Notes under the pieces: generated by a model | What the model was told of the DNA's origin: nothing | Seen by the model: the letters and a program-made list of their open reading frames with translations, nothing else | Databases searched by the model: none | Source: Anodontia alba | Lineage: Eukaryota > Mollusca > Bivalvia > Lucinida > Lucinidae | Direction of reading: 5' to 3' | NCBI GenBank assembly: GCA_964016985.1 | Contig: OZ024830.1 | Coordinates: 59,752,104 to 59,816,103, forward strand | Length of the DNA: 64,000 nt | Part shown: positions 23,391 to 34,834 of the stretch, piece after piece | How the letters are laid out: each line of letters starts with the position of its first letter | How positions within the stretch are numbered: the first letter of the stretch is position 1 | Program-made: the position numbers and the translations under genes

Positions 23391-26300
23391 CAAGAGGCCC
23401 ACGGGCCACAACACGCTCACCTGAGTGAAACCGCCACTGCAGATGGCATGCAATATTTTTCCAATACTCTTATGATAAGGCAATGGCTTACACAGTTTTT
23501 GAGATTTCTTGCTTACAAAGTTAAAATGCTGAAATTTTCAAAACGTCACAAGTAAAAAAGGTTCGAATATTTTTCAGAAGTCATTTGGTTCATTTACTTA
23601 TCCTGTAGTTTTTTTTTTTCTATTTTTAGCTCTGGCAAACCATTTCGTTCAGCAGTGCAGAACCATTTTAGCAAAGGGGCATACGAGGAACATTGATTTG
23701 AAATTATTTTGAAATCTTGTCACTGGCCACGGAGATATCGTTTAAAGGTTTTTTTTTCTATTTTTAGCTCTGGCGACCATTTTGTTCAGCAGAGCAGAAC
23801 TTGGCAATTTTGATAAAGGGGATAAGAGGAACATTTCTGTGAAAAATCATTTTGAAATCAGGCCACTGGCCAAGGAGATGTTTAAAGGTTTTTTCCTTTT
23901 TTTTAGCTCTGGTGGCCATTTTGTTCAGCCGAGCAGAAGTTTTTTTTAGCAATTTTGGTAAAGAGCCATAAGAGGAACACTTCTGTGAAATTACTTTGAA
24001 ATCAGGACACTGGCTGCAGAGATGTCTTTTAAAGGTTTTTTTTTTTATATTTTTAGCTCTGGCCACCACTTTGTTCAGCCAAGACGTGCCATTTTAGTAA
24101 TTTTGGATGAGGGCCATTGGTGGAATACTTCTGTGCAAATATTTTGAAGTCGGGCCATTGGCCAAGGACGAGATGTCATTTGAAGATTTTCTATCTTATA
24201 GCTCTGGCGGTCATCTTGTTCAATGGAGCAGAACCATTGCAGTCATCTTGGATTTTCGATCGGCACAATTTTAGCTTGTTTCCATCCAGAAGTCATCCTG
24301 TTGCTACAGAGCAAGTTTTGGCTCAAAGCGATCTAAGGTTTGAAAGATGTCGAAAATTTTCAAGATGGCGGCTATGGTGGCCATCAGCGGCTGTGGTGGC
24401 CATCTTGGATTTTTTTATCAGCTCATTTAGCTACTTTGTGTCTCATAAGAGCACTAATGCTCATCATCAAGTTCCGATTCAAGTGGATTATAAAGATGTC
24501 TAAAATATGAATTCTCAACATTTTTTTATACCCCGCCACACAATAGTGGCGGGGTATTATGGTTTCACACTGGACGTCAGTGTGTACGTCCGTCCGTCCT
24601 TTGTATGTCCGTTTTTGTTTCCGAATGATAACTTGAGTACACATCAATGGATTCTCACCAAACTTGGTATGTGCATTGATATTGTGGAGATCTGGTTTGG
24701 GATTGTTAATGGGCAAATTTCGTCAAAGTTGTACGGAGTTATCTGCCCGAGACACCCATATTTTCGTTTCCAGACGATAACGAGTAAATAACAAGGGATT
24801 TTAACCAAATTTGCTATATGCATTGATATTAAGTTGTTTGGGATTGCTAATGGGCAAATTTCGTCAACTTTTTATGGAGTTATCTGCCCAAGACACGCCC
24901 ATATTTTTAGTTCCAGACAATAACTTGAGTAAATAAGGGATTTTAACCAAACTTGCTATATGCATTGACATTAGGAAGATCTGTTTCTGAATTGCTAATG
25001 GGCAAATTTTCTCAAATTTTTATGGAGTTACCTGCCCGAGACACGCCCATATTTTAGTTTCGGGACGATAACTTGAGTAAATAACAAGACCTTTAAATCA
25101 AACTTGCATTGATATTATCAAGATCTGGTTTAGGATTGTTATGTCCATTGACATTATCAAGATCTGGTTTAGGATTGTTATCTGTCCCTCTGTCATTTTC
25201 TTTCCAGACATTTTCACAATGATAACTTTAATACATAAACAAGTAATTGCTATGATGGGGAATTATGCTTACGGTGCCTTTATTTCCCATATAAATGTAT
25301 AGGGCCCATACAAATGCATGGGCAGCAAATTTTCATCTGGCTGTAAAAAAGTCAAATGTCAACCTAGGACCATCATTTTAGAAACTTTGGTAGATCTCCT
25401 GTCCCCGAGGATTTGTGCAAAGGTAAGGCTCAAGGGATTATTTGGTTCTGGAGAAGATTTTTAAAGAATTTTACCATATATGGGCATGGCAGCCATCTTG
25501 GTCAATGGACCACGACCATTTTAGGAATCTTTCGCTCCCCCAACCTAAGAAGGATTCACATGAAATTTGAGCATTATTGGCCCAGAGGCTTCAGAGAAGT
25601 CGTTTGAAATTCTTAACAGTTTTCCCATACAAATGCATAGGCAAGCAAACTTGAACTCGCCGTAAAAAGGTCAAACGTCAATGTACGACCATCATTTTAG
25701 CAACTTAGGTAGACCTCCCGTCTCTGATGATTTGTTTTTTCAAGATTTTTACCATATATGGGCATGGCGTCCATCTTGGTCAATGGAACGCGACCATTTT
25801 AGCAATCTTTCAGTCCCTTAACCTAAGGAGGCTCCACATGAAATTTGAGTAACATTGGCCAAGAGGCTTCAGAGGAGAAGTTGATTGAAATTCTCAACAG
25901 TTTTCCCATACAAATGTATGGTGCCCATAGAAATGCATAGGGAAGCAAACTTGACCTCGCCGTAAAAAGGTCATGTACAATAATTATTTTAGCAACTGGT
26001 AGACCTCTAATCCTCGATGATTTGTGCAACAATTCAGCCCTAAGGCATTCTTGGTTCTGGAGAAGAAGATTTTTAAAGGTTTTTACCATATATGGGCATG
26101 GGGGCCACCTTGGTCAACAGACCGCGACCATTTTAGCAATCTTTCGGTCCCTTAACCAACCTAAGGCGCCTCCACATGAAATTTGAGCAACATTGACCAA
26201 GAGGCTTCAGAGGAGAAGTCGTTTGAAATTTTCAACTGTTTTCCCATACAAATGTATAGTGCCCATACAAATGCATTGGGAAGCAAACTTGACCTCGCAG

Positions 26301-26898
26301 TAAAGAGGTTAATGTACAACAATTATTTTAGCAACTGGTAGACCTCTCATCCCCGATGATATGTGCAAAGATTCAGCCCCAAGGCATTCTTGGTTCTGAA
26401 GAAGATTTTTAAAGGTTTTTACCATATAATGGGCATGGCGGCCATCATGGTCAATGGACCGCAACCATTTTAGCAATCTTTCGTTCCCTTAACCTAAGGA
26501 GGCTCCACATGAAATTTGAGCAACATTGGCCAAGAGGCTTCAGAGGAGGTCATTTGGAATTCTCAACAGTTTTCCCATATAAATGTATGGTGCCCATACA
26601 AATGCACAGGGAAGCAAACTTGACCTCGTGGTAAAAAGGTCACTGTACAACCCCAGGCATTCTCGGTTCTGGAGAAGAAGATTTTTAAAGGTTTTTACCA
26701 TATATGGGCATGGCGGACATCTTGGTCAACAGATCTTGACCATTTCAGCAATTTTTCGTTCCCCCAACCTAAGGAGGCTCCACATGAAATTTGAGCAAAA
26801 TTGGCTCAGTGGCTTCAGAGGAAGTCATTTGAAAATGTTAACAGATGGACGAAAAGTGATCACAATAGCTCATCCTGTGCATAGCTCAGATGAGATAA
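23391..26898 (+). mobile_element. E3: Helentron-like element with nested F element
   Basis: It has the same head and array order as E2 (135-150 bp units 23600-24220, one 145-like unit, then 335 bp units 25290-26880). The tail catcctgtgcatagctcagatgagata is mutated in the hairpin. It is split at 24526-25284 by a reversed F element. Comparison with 19018-19060 of E2 gives the intact site. Confidence 0.8.
24526..25284 (-). mobile_element. F3: reversed F element nested in E3
   Basis: It begins, on the plus strand, with the F terminal hairpin (ccccgcca...tggcgggg at 24531-24554), then the cacactggacgtcagtg/cgtccgtccgtcc tract and three to four array-B monomers in reverse. The far end lacks the usual actagaa start, so it may be 5'-truncated or of a variant subfamily. 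Confidence 0.75.
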
Positions 26899-27223
26899 TA
26901 ATGAAAACCCTCTGCGTCTCTTGGTTTACAATTTGTTTGCACTTGGCAGATCTATGGTCAATTGATCAATCAGGTTCATAACTCTTGAACCACGATAACT
27001 AATGAAGCTTCACATTCGGCTTGGCCTTGTCCAGCCAATTTGCTACAAGAATGATGACTATATATGACCCTTGAAATAATGTTTTTTTTTTGTCCCTTTC
27101 ACTGATATGTGTGTATGTTGGCACGTTAAGTCCATCTGAAATCATGATCTATACATGTTGACGTTCATTTTTTGTGCATTGTTTGTATTTGTCCTTGCAT
27201 GTACCATAATCTTTATGTTGCAG
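26899..27223. other. Non-repetitive stretch before a candidate exon
   Basis: No repeat units. It ends with a pyrimidine-containing segment and ttatgttgcag, a plausible splice acceptor (AG at 27222-27223). Confidence 0.35.
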
Positions 27224-27317
27224 GATATTTAAAGTACTCAAGGCAGATTGCTCTGGTCTGATCAGAGAGTTCTTTTCAGAAGGGAGCAAGACTGATTTTG
27301 ACAGATGTCTCCCTTGA
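27224..27317 (+). CDS. Candidate terminal exon, unknown protein
   Basis: After the acceptor AG at 27222-27223 the frame (phase: one base completes the previous codon) is open for 30 codons and stops at TGA 27315-27317. It gives IFKVLKADCSGLIREF followed by FSEGSKTDFDRCLP. The composition looks protein-like and unlike the surrounding repeats. A SINE sits immediately after the stop, with its target duplication overlapping the stop codon. AATAAA-like signals occur near 28170-28200. I recognise no family and could not identify an upstream exon. It may be a chance frame. Confidence 0.3.
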
Positions 27318-27325
27318 AAGTGTAT

Positions 27326-27630
27326 TTGTTTGTGTTGAGGTTTTACGGCCCAGTCAACCCAATGGGGTCATGTCGAGCGCGGTCAGTTTACCTAACCACA
27401 CATTTACTGGGCAGGCTTAGTCCTCTAAGCGGTTAACCAGTATTGTGCACATTCTTTCGCCAGAAACTGACAACTGCCCTTCTTGAATCAGCGGAAGGGA
27501 GAGAATGACCGTAGAAAATATTTCATGATCAATCTCCACGAAAGAATGTTGCCGACCTCGACGGGGGTTGAACCCGCGACCTCCTGGTCTCCAGTCGGAC
27601 GGGGCATCCAACTGAGCCACCGAGGCCGGC
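27326..27630 (-). mobile_element. S-SINE copy 6, full length, 15-bp TSD
   Basis: Perfect duplications cccttgaaagtgtat at 27311-27325 and 27631-27645. It is nearly identical to copy 7 downstream, suggesting both are fairly recent. Confidence 0.96.
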
Positions 27631-27659
27631 CCCTTGAAAGTGTATGAATTCCCCCTAAA

Positions 27660-27968
27660 TTGTTTGTTTGTGCTGAGGCTTTACGGCCCAGTCAACCCAA
27701 TGGGGTCATGTCGAGCGTGGTCAGTTTACCTAACCACATGTTTACTGGGCAGGCTTAGTCCTCTAAGCGGTTAACCAGTATTGTGCACATTCTTTCGCCA
27801 GAAACTGACAACTGCCCTTCTTGTATCAGCGGAAGGGAGAGAATGACCGTAGAAAATATTTCATGATCAATCTCCACGAAAGAATGTTGCCGGCCTCGGC
27901 GGGGGTTGAACCTGTGACCTACTGGTCTCCAGTCGGACGGCCCATCCAACTGAGCCACCGAGGCCGGC
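27660..27968 (-). mobile_element. S-SINE copy 7, full length, 10-bp TSD
   Basis: Perfect duplications tccccctaaa at 27650-27659 and 27969-27978. It was inserted only 14 bp beyond the target site of copy 6, in the same orientation. Confidence 0.95.
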
Positions 27969-27978
27969 TCCCCCTAAA

Positions 27979-28251
27979 AGGCAACTCTTAACTTGATGTT
28001 CCTGCAATTCCTTTCGACTTCTATCAATATTCCATCAGATTACCGATGTAAGGGTGATGGCCATTAAATGGACAGGAAGAGGCAACTGCTTTCATTCAGG
28101 ACCTGGAGATAAACATACAAGGGCACACAATACTTCAACGTGTTCTTTATTTTCAACTTTCAAATTTATGTAATTAAAATAAAAAAAAACCTAAAATAAA
28201 ATCTGGCATGTTTTCACAAAATTTGCTGCATCATCAGTCTCCAGTAAACAT
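27979..28251. other. Non-repetitive stretch with AATAAA-like signals
   Basis: It contains aattaaaataaaaaaaaa and ctaaaataaaatc (28167-28202), which could serve as a plus-strand 3' end for the candidate exon at 27224. No other feature. Confidence 0.35.
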
Positions 28252-28442
28252 TTAACCCTTGTCCTGCTGAATAAATTAAAAGCCACACCCACTTCTAATT
28301 TTCAACCAATCAGATTACTTGATCTAGATTGTTCATATAAATTCACATACTTAATGGTAAACAGTGCAGATCCAGATCACTAATCTGGATCTATACTGTT
28401 TGCGAAACAGGGTAAATCCGGGTTCAGCAGGACAAGGGTTAA
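28252..28442. mobile_element. piggyBac-like MITE with TTAA target
   Basis: TTAA at each end encloses perfect 16 bp TIRs (cccttgtcctgctgaa and its complement). The inner part holds a palindrome, agatccagat...atctggatct. A TTAA duplication with CCC-starting TIRs is the hallmark of piggyBac elements. At 191 bp it is non-autonomous. Confidence 0.88.
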
Positions 28443-28814
28443 GGTAACTGTACTGTTGTTCAGAGTATTGCTTCTAACATAAAAAAACAAGAAAAACGCC
28501 CAACGGCATTATGGACGGGTTTTTTAAATAACGAAGAGTAGTCTCTTGCATGTGAAACATCTACGGGTCCATCTCTTCATCCCTACCAAATATGAAAGCA
28601 ATCCATTGAAGAATAAAGGTAACATGTGACTTTGAAAAAAAAAAAAAAAGGTTTACCAAAAGGTAAACCTCGAACGATGCCCGACCGCTGGGACATCGTT
28701 ATTTTAAAGGACGGTTTTAAAAACCTGTCCAGCTAGAAAACTAGACCTTTTCTTTTACCACTAAATTTCCTGTTCCACTGAAAGCATTTTAACAGTAGTG
28801 CTGTCCGAGAACTT
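28443..28814. other. Unclassified segment
   Basis: It contains ggtttaccaaaaggtaaacc (28650-28669), a 9 bp-arm hairpin, and a later gg(a/t)cggtttt segment. It may be part of an unrecognised element. No gene. Confidence 0.35.
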
Positions 28815-29264
28815 CTAAAAGGGCCTTATAAAGCAACTTCGATGATTCTTTTTTTTTTCCCTCACAGCTTTGGGATCAAACCTGATTGGGAGGGTATGTG
28901 GTTGCTTTGCGGGGTTGCTTTGAAAAATACCTTTGGAGCAAGACTTTCCACCAGTACAAATTTCAACTAGGTCCATCCGGCCATTCAGACCTACATTTTG
29001 AAAAAGAACTGCCTTTATTTCAACACGAAAGTTCAAAATCTGTGACCTGTTATATAGTCTCAAAACTAGACTGATTTTGGTTCTTTTGTTCTTTATTTGC
29101 AAGGGCAATCTTTTCAGATTTTTACCTACTTCACCAAATAGGGCAGACCTCATAATTTGCTCAACTTTGGACCAGTATCTAACATTGGTCCAAGCATCAA
29201 CTAAATCTATCCAGGAATTCAGGAAATATAAATCTTTAGAAACTTGAATGTAAAACTTTAACAT
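28815..29264 (-). other. 149-codon open frame, unrecognised
   Basis: One of the longest uninterrupted frames outside known repeats. It contains no motif I recognise and no signal peptide or membrane segment. The C-terminal part is lysine-rich. The surrounding DNA is AT-rich and of single-copy appearance. It could be a decayed paralogue, an exon, or chance. Confidence 0.2.
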
Positions 29265-29452
29265 GAAAATTCTAAGAGTGTTACCATTATCTCAAGGTAA
29301 CTGGGCAGAATGGGATTTGCAGTGAGCATTTGGACAACTTGGAAAACCTCCCATCCTCGATGCTATACAAAGTCAGCCTTAAAGGGGAACGCCACCCTAA
29401 TATAAAATATATTTCACAACGAAGAGCTTAACAAACCATAATAAAACAGTTA

Positions 29453-32128
29453 AACTAGAATACCCCGCCATTATCATATTGCGCGGGCAGATAACTCTGT
29501 CAAAAACACTGACAAAATTTGCCCATTAGCAATCCCAAACCAGATTTCCTTTATATCAATGTATGTACCAAGTTTGCTTAAAATCCCTTGACATTTACTG
29601 AAGTTATTGACCTGAAAGGAAACTAGAAAAGGTTTTTTGAAAAAAAAAAAAAAACAAACAAACAAAAAAACAATAAATGTCCCCCCTGATCCCGCCACAG
29701 CTGTCATTCTTGAACGGAACACGTCATCTAGTTCTGTTCTACATTTGTACCAAGCATCATCAAAATATTCCAAAGAGTGTTAGACTTACACAGCAGACAC
29801 TAAATCAATGCATAATCAGTGTCAAATATAACAGAGGGTGATAACAGCAAAAGTAAGGAAGGCAGAGTTATCATTCTTGTAAGGAACAGGTTGTCGTCCT
29901 ATTCTACAGTTCTACACGGAACCATTAAAATATTCTGAAGGGTATTCCAGTTACAGAGCAGATGAGAAATCTATTTCAAACAAAACAAAGGGACACAACT
30001 CCAAAAGTAAGAAAGCTGAGTTGTCATTTTTGTACGCGACACTTTGTCTGGTCCTGTTCTACAGTTCTACCACGCACCATAAAAAAATTCCAAAGACTTT
30101 TTGACTTAAAGAGCGGACACGAAATCAATGGCTAATCACTGTCAGATATAAGAAAGTGAGATAACGCCAAAAGTAAGAAAGGCAGAGTTGTCATTTTGTA
30201 TATGACATGTTGTCTGGTCCTGTTCTACATTTCTACCAAGTATCATAAAAATATCTCAAAGGGTCTTTGACTTACAGAGCAGACACAAAATCAATGGATA
30301 ATCACTGTCAGACATAACAAAGGGAGATAACGCAAAAAGTAAGAAAGGCAGAGTTGTCATTCTTGAACGCGACATGTCGTCTGGTTCTGTTCTACATTTC
30401 TTCAAAGTATCATAAAAAATATTTGGAAGGGTCTTTGACTTACAGAGTGGACAAAAAATCAATGGATTATCACTCAAATATAACAAAGGGAGATAACACC
30501 AAAAGTAAGAAAGGCCTAGTTGTCATTCTTTTAAGCAACAAGTCATCTGGTCCTGTTCTACATTTCTGCCAAGTACCATTGAAATATTCCAAAAGGTATT
30601 CCAGTTACAGAGCAGACGAGAAATCCATTTCAAACAAAACAAAGGGAGATAACTCCAAAAGAAAGCCAGAGTTGTCATTCTTGTATGCGGCACGTAATCT
30701 GGTCCTATTCTACATTTCTACCAAGGATCATAAAAATATTCCAAAGGGTCTTTGACTTACAGAGAGGGCACAATATAAATGGATAATCTGTCAAATATAA
30801 CAAAGGGAGATAACACCAAAAGAAAGAAAGGCAGAGTTGTCATTCTTGTATGCGACACGTCATCTGGTCCTGTTCTACATTTCTACCAAGTATCATAAAA
30901 ATATTCTAAAGGGTCTCTGATTTACAAAGGGGACATGAAATCAATGGGTAATCACTGTCAGATTTAACAAAGGGAGATAACGCCAAAAGTAAGAAAGGCA
31001 GAGTTGTCATTCTTGTACAAGACGTCGTCTGGTTCTGTTCTACATTTCTACCAAGTATCATAAAAATATTCCATAGGGTCTTTGACTTACAGAGCAACAC
31101 AAAATCAATGGATTATCACTGTCAAATATAACAAAGGGAGGTAGTGCCAAAAGTAAGAAAGGCAGAGTTGTCATTCTTGTATGCGATACGATGCTTGTCC
31201 TGTTCTACATTTCTACCAAGTATCATAAAAATATTCCAAAGGGTCCTTGACTTACAGAGTGGACATGAAATCAATGGATAATCACTGTCAGACACAACAA
31301 AGAGAGGTAACGCAAAAGTAAGAAAGGCAGGGTTGTCATTCTTGTACGCGACAAGTCATCTGGTCCTATTCTACATTTCCACCAAGTATCATAAAAATAT
31401 TTGAAAGGGTCTTCGACTTACAGAGCGGACACGAAATCAATGGATTATCAGTCAAATATTACATAGGGAGATGACACCAAAAGTAAGAAAGGCACAGTTG
31501 TCATTCTTGTATGCAACAAGTCAACATTTCCTGTTCTACATTTCTGCCAAGTACCAGTGAAATATTCCAAAGGGTATTCGAGTTACAGAGTGGACACAAA
31601 ATCTTTTTCAAATACAACAAAGGGTGATAACTCCAAAAGTAAGAAAGGCAGAGTTGTCATTCTTGTATGTGACGTTCTAGTCCTGATCTATATTTCTACC
31701 AAGTATCATCAAAATATTCCAAAGGGTATTCAAGTTACAGAGTGGACAAGATGGTTTTACACAAACGGGATCCGTCCCATGTCAAAATCTGAAAAAATTT
31801 GCCCATTAGCAATCCCAAACCAGATCTCCACAGAATCAATGCACATACTAAGTTTGGTGAAAATCCACTGATGTTTACTAACGTTATTATCCTGAAATGA
31901 AAATATGGGTGTCTCGGGAAGAGAACTCCGTCAAAATTTCATGAATTGCCCATTAGCAACCCCAAACCAGATCTCCACAATATAATTGCATAAACTAAGT
32001 TTGGTGAAACTCCATTGATGTTTACTGAAGTTATCATCCGGAAACAAAATACATACTGACGGACGGACAGACACACACAAGACGTCCAACGTGAAACCAG
32101 AATACACTATTGTGTGGCAGGGTATAAA
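29453..32128 (+). mobile_element. F4: Helentron-like element with ~170-bp array
   Basis: It starts actagaataccccgccatt. After one array-B-like piece come about a dozen ~170 bp monomers (gagttgtcattcttgta, tctaccaagtatcataaaaa, aacaaagggagataac; 29690-31750). Two array-B monomers follow (31790-32040), then the cggacggacagac tract and a decayed terminal hairpin (cactattgtgtggcagggta). The 5' ataccccgcca mirrors the 3' hairpin arm of intact F copies. Confidence 0.8.
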
Positions 32129-34410
32129 AATTGATAAAAGTTTGATCAAAATCAGTCAACAAATAACAAAGTTTTTATTGTTTGAAGGATTTCACATGGC
32201 TAACATTGGCACCACCTTGAATATTTAATGAGATTTCAGTCATTTTTAAACTTTGAATTGTTTTTATAAGGAAAGCATTTGCTTTTAGAAAGTAAATTGT
32301 TTACCACACAAGGAAAACATGTTCAGAAAGATCAAGACAAAATATCAATCTATATGCTGTATCTTTTAATTATGCATATTTAATTAGGGCACAAAGCCTA
32401 AAAATGACGGACTCCATGACAGCTGGTTTTCAAATATTTAAACTCTATTAACTTTATTTGCTGGTGGATTTTGATTAAGCTTTTATCAAAATTTTCAGCT
32501 TGAAAAGTTCTATCCTGACAGGTATACTTTTCTTTCTAAATTGCTTTTCTCTTTAAAGCTGTCTGTCCTACAGAAGAGTATTTTATTAATGGCATGGTGG
32601 CCATCTGTTACCTGAGCTAAACCATCAGATTAAATTCTCAATCCTCCTTTTAGAGGAGGCTTCACATGAAATTCAGTGAAAAGCAGCCTAGATGTCATTT
32701 AATGACATTTTATAAATTAATGGAAAGGACTAAGAAATAAAGAAGTAAAAAATCCTTGTTGTATGTTCCTATTTTTATATATTTTCAAACCAAAAATATG
32801 CATTTACTTGGAAATGTATTTGGTGATTTTTCCGAATCCCACTGAAAGAATGCATTTCCAAATGATACAAAGTTCATTATTCAAACTTCATTCTTACCAT
32901 ATATCCTTTAAATTGGCCAGAAATGTCATTTAAACGATTTTCTTATCATATCTATGGGATGTTTACTTGCAATGGTAACCAACCAAATGGCCAAAATTAC
33001 TTAATTAGATTGAAGTGGCTTCAGTGATTTGGAGATGTGGTTCAAAAGGTTTGCAAACATAGTTACTACTGTAGCTTGTCCTGAGCTTAAGCTGAAAATT
33101 AAACTGAAACCAAACAAGCTGCTATATTATGTTGTGCAAAATACTAAACATAGTTATTGTTTATATTTATAACAAGCTTAAGCAACCTGCACAGCAGGTG
33201 GCGAAGCTTAAGCTCGTACTACAGGTATCGCGAGTCTCTCGCATACTATGCAGAGGAATTTGCATACCGCGGCTGACTGGTTTCCCAAATCTACAGCCGC
33301 ATGTATCGGCTTAATGTTGGACCCGAAAACCAACCCTTAATTTATGTCCGTTGTCAGCCTTGTTTCCGAAAAAAATATGATGATCAGATACGCTCTGCTG
33401 CAAACATGGAATTTAAAGCCAGTCAGCCACCGCAAGGATCTCATTGGCTGTAATGAATCGTATAACCAATGAAATAGGAGGATACATTTTTTACGACATT
33501 GACATGAATAAATGTGTGACTGATCTGCATCTTAACCGCCATATTTAATATGTGACTTCTCGCATTAAACAATATTTTCGCATATTTAAGTGTAAATACA
33601 GAACTTTTGCAGTAAAAAAATGGATTACATTCCTACAGCACATAACAGGAATTATGCATGGAGAAGAATTAATCGCTGACAACATGATAAAGGTAGGATA
33701 TGCCGTGATTTCAGTTGACTGGCAATCAGCTGATCATTCGCGAAATAGCTAAAAGGTGAAATCAAGTTTTTTTGTTTTTTTTTGACGAAATCAGCCTATA
33801 AAAATAAATTTTTGGGGTACATGCATATTTTTTTTTTAAGACTAAATATTTATTCATACACTTGTAACAGGTAAAAAAAATTTTATACCATGAACCTGGG
33901 CCGTTCGCGTGACAGGTGGACATTCCAACACATCGCTATAAAGGACAGCTTGTACCGCAAGGCAGTACAAGAGCATCATATACTTATATCCGGTGACACA
34001 CTAATGTACAAAAATTTCTTGGATTGCCTCGGACCTATGTTTAAACAGGTTTTGTCTGGTCAGCGACTTTGCATACCTGATAAAAAAGTGCATAAAATGT
34101 TTAAGCTCGTTTCATAGGTAACACCGATTTATTTCATACATGTATTTCTGTTTTCTTTTTTCTATATATAGTTATACAGATTTTAATTGTTTGAGAGGAT
34201 TTTAAATACTTAAAAGGTCTGCTAATTTATGATTAATTTATTAAACGCTTTAATTTCTAACTAAATTTATTTTATTACATTAAGGATAAATGCAGACATT
34301 ATTTATGCAACTGCATGCTAAGAAATATCCAAGGAGAATAAAATGAACATGATTTTGAGATACATTCAAAATGACATAAAAACAGAATCTTTTCTTGCCA
34401 AACAAACATA
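32129..34410. other. Longest repeat-poor stretch, no firm gene
   Basis: No tandem array or known element. A segment at 33380-33500 has inverted and direct CCAAT boxes (cattggct, ccaatgaaat). Two plus-strand frames follow: 33552-33752 and 33890-34117 (75 codons, MNLGRSRDRWTFQHIAIKD start). The first contains a possible donor (aag|gtagga near 33692) and the second follows a possible acceptor (cttgtaacag, 33870), but the phases do not join. I cannot assign a product. This is the best place in the left half to look for an unrecognised transcript. Confidence 0.3.
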
Positions 34411-34834
34411 AACAAGAGGCCCACGGGCCACTCACCTGAGTGACATAGCCACTGCAGATATGCAGATGTTATGCACCATTTTTCCAATCCTGTCATCGCA
34501 CCTAATGAAAAAATCATCATTTAAGCAGTTCTTAATTTTGAAGAATATATACGGCATGACAGTCAATGGAGCATTTGAACAAACTCTCAATCACATTTCA
34601 AAAGTAGGATCAATGTGAAATCTGGTGGCAAATGGCTAAGTGTTTTTTTTTAAGAATCATGATTTTATACATGTAAACAGCTCAGTGGCAGGGAAATATA
34701 ATAAACATAAACAAGATGGCAGCCATTTTAGATTTCCAATCAGAATGATTTTAGCTACTGTATCTACAAGTCACCTCGATACTTCCAATGAATTTTGAGT
34801 CAGTTGCCCTTTTCAGGAGAAAATGTTCAAAATA

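Noticed and set aside
33552..34117. Two-exon gene joining 33552-33692 to 33871-34117
   Set aside because: The donor leaves phase 0, but the second frame needs two carried bases, so the junction gives a stop.
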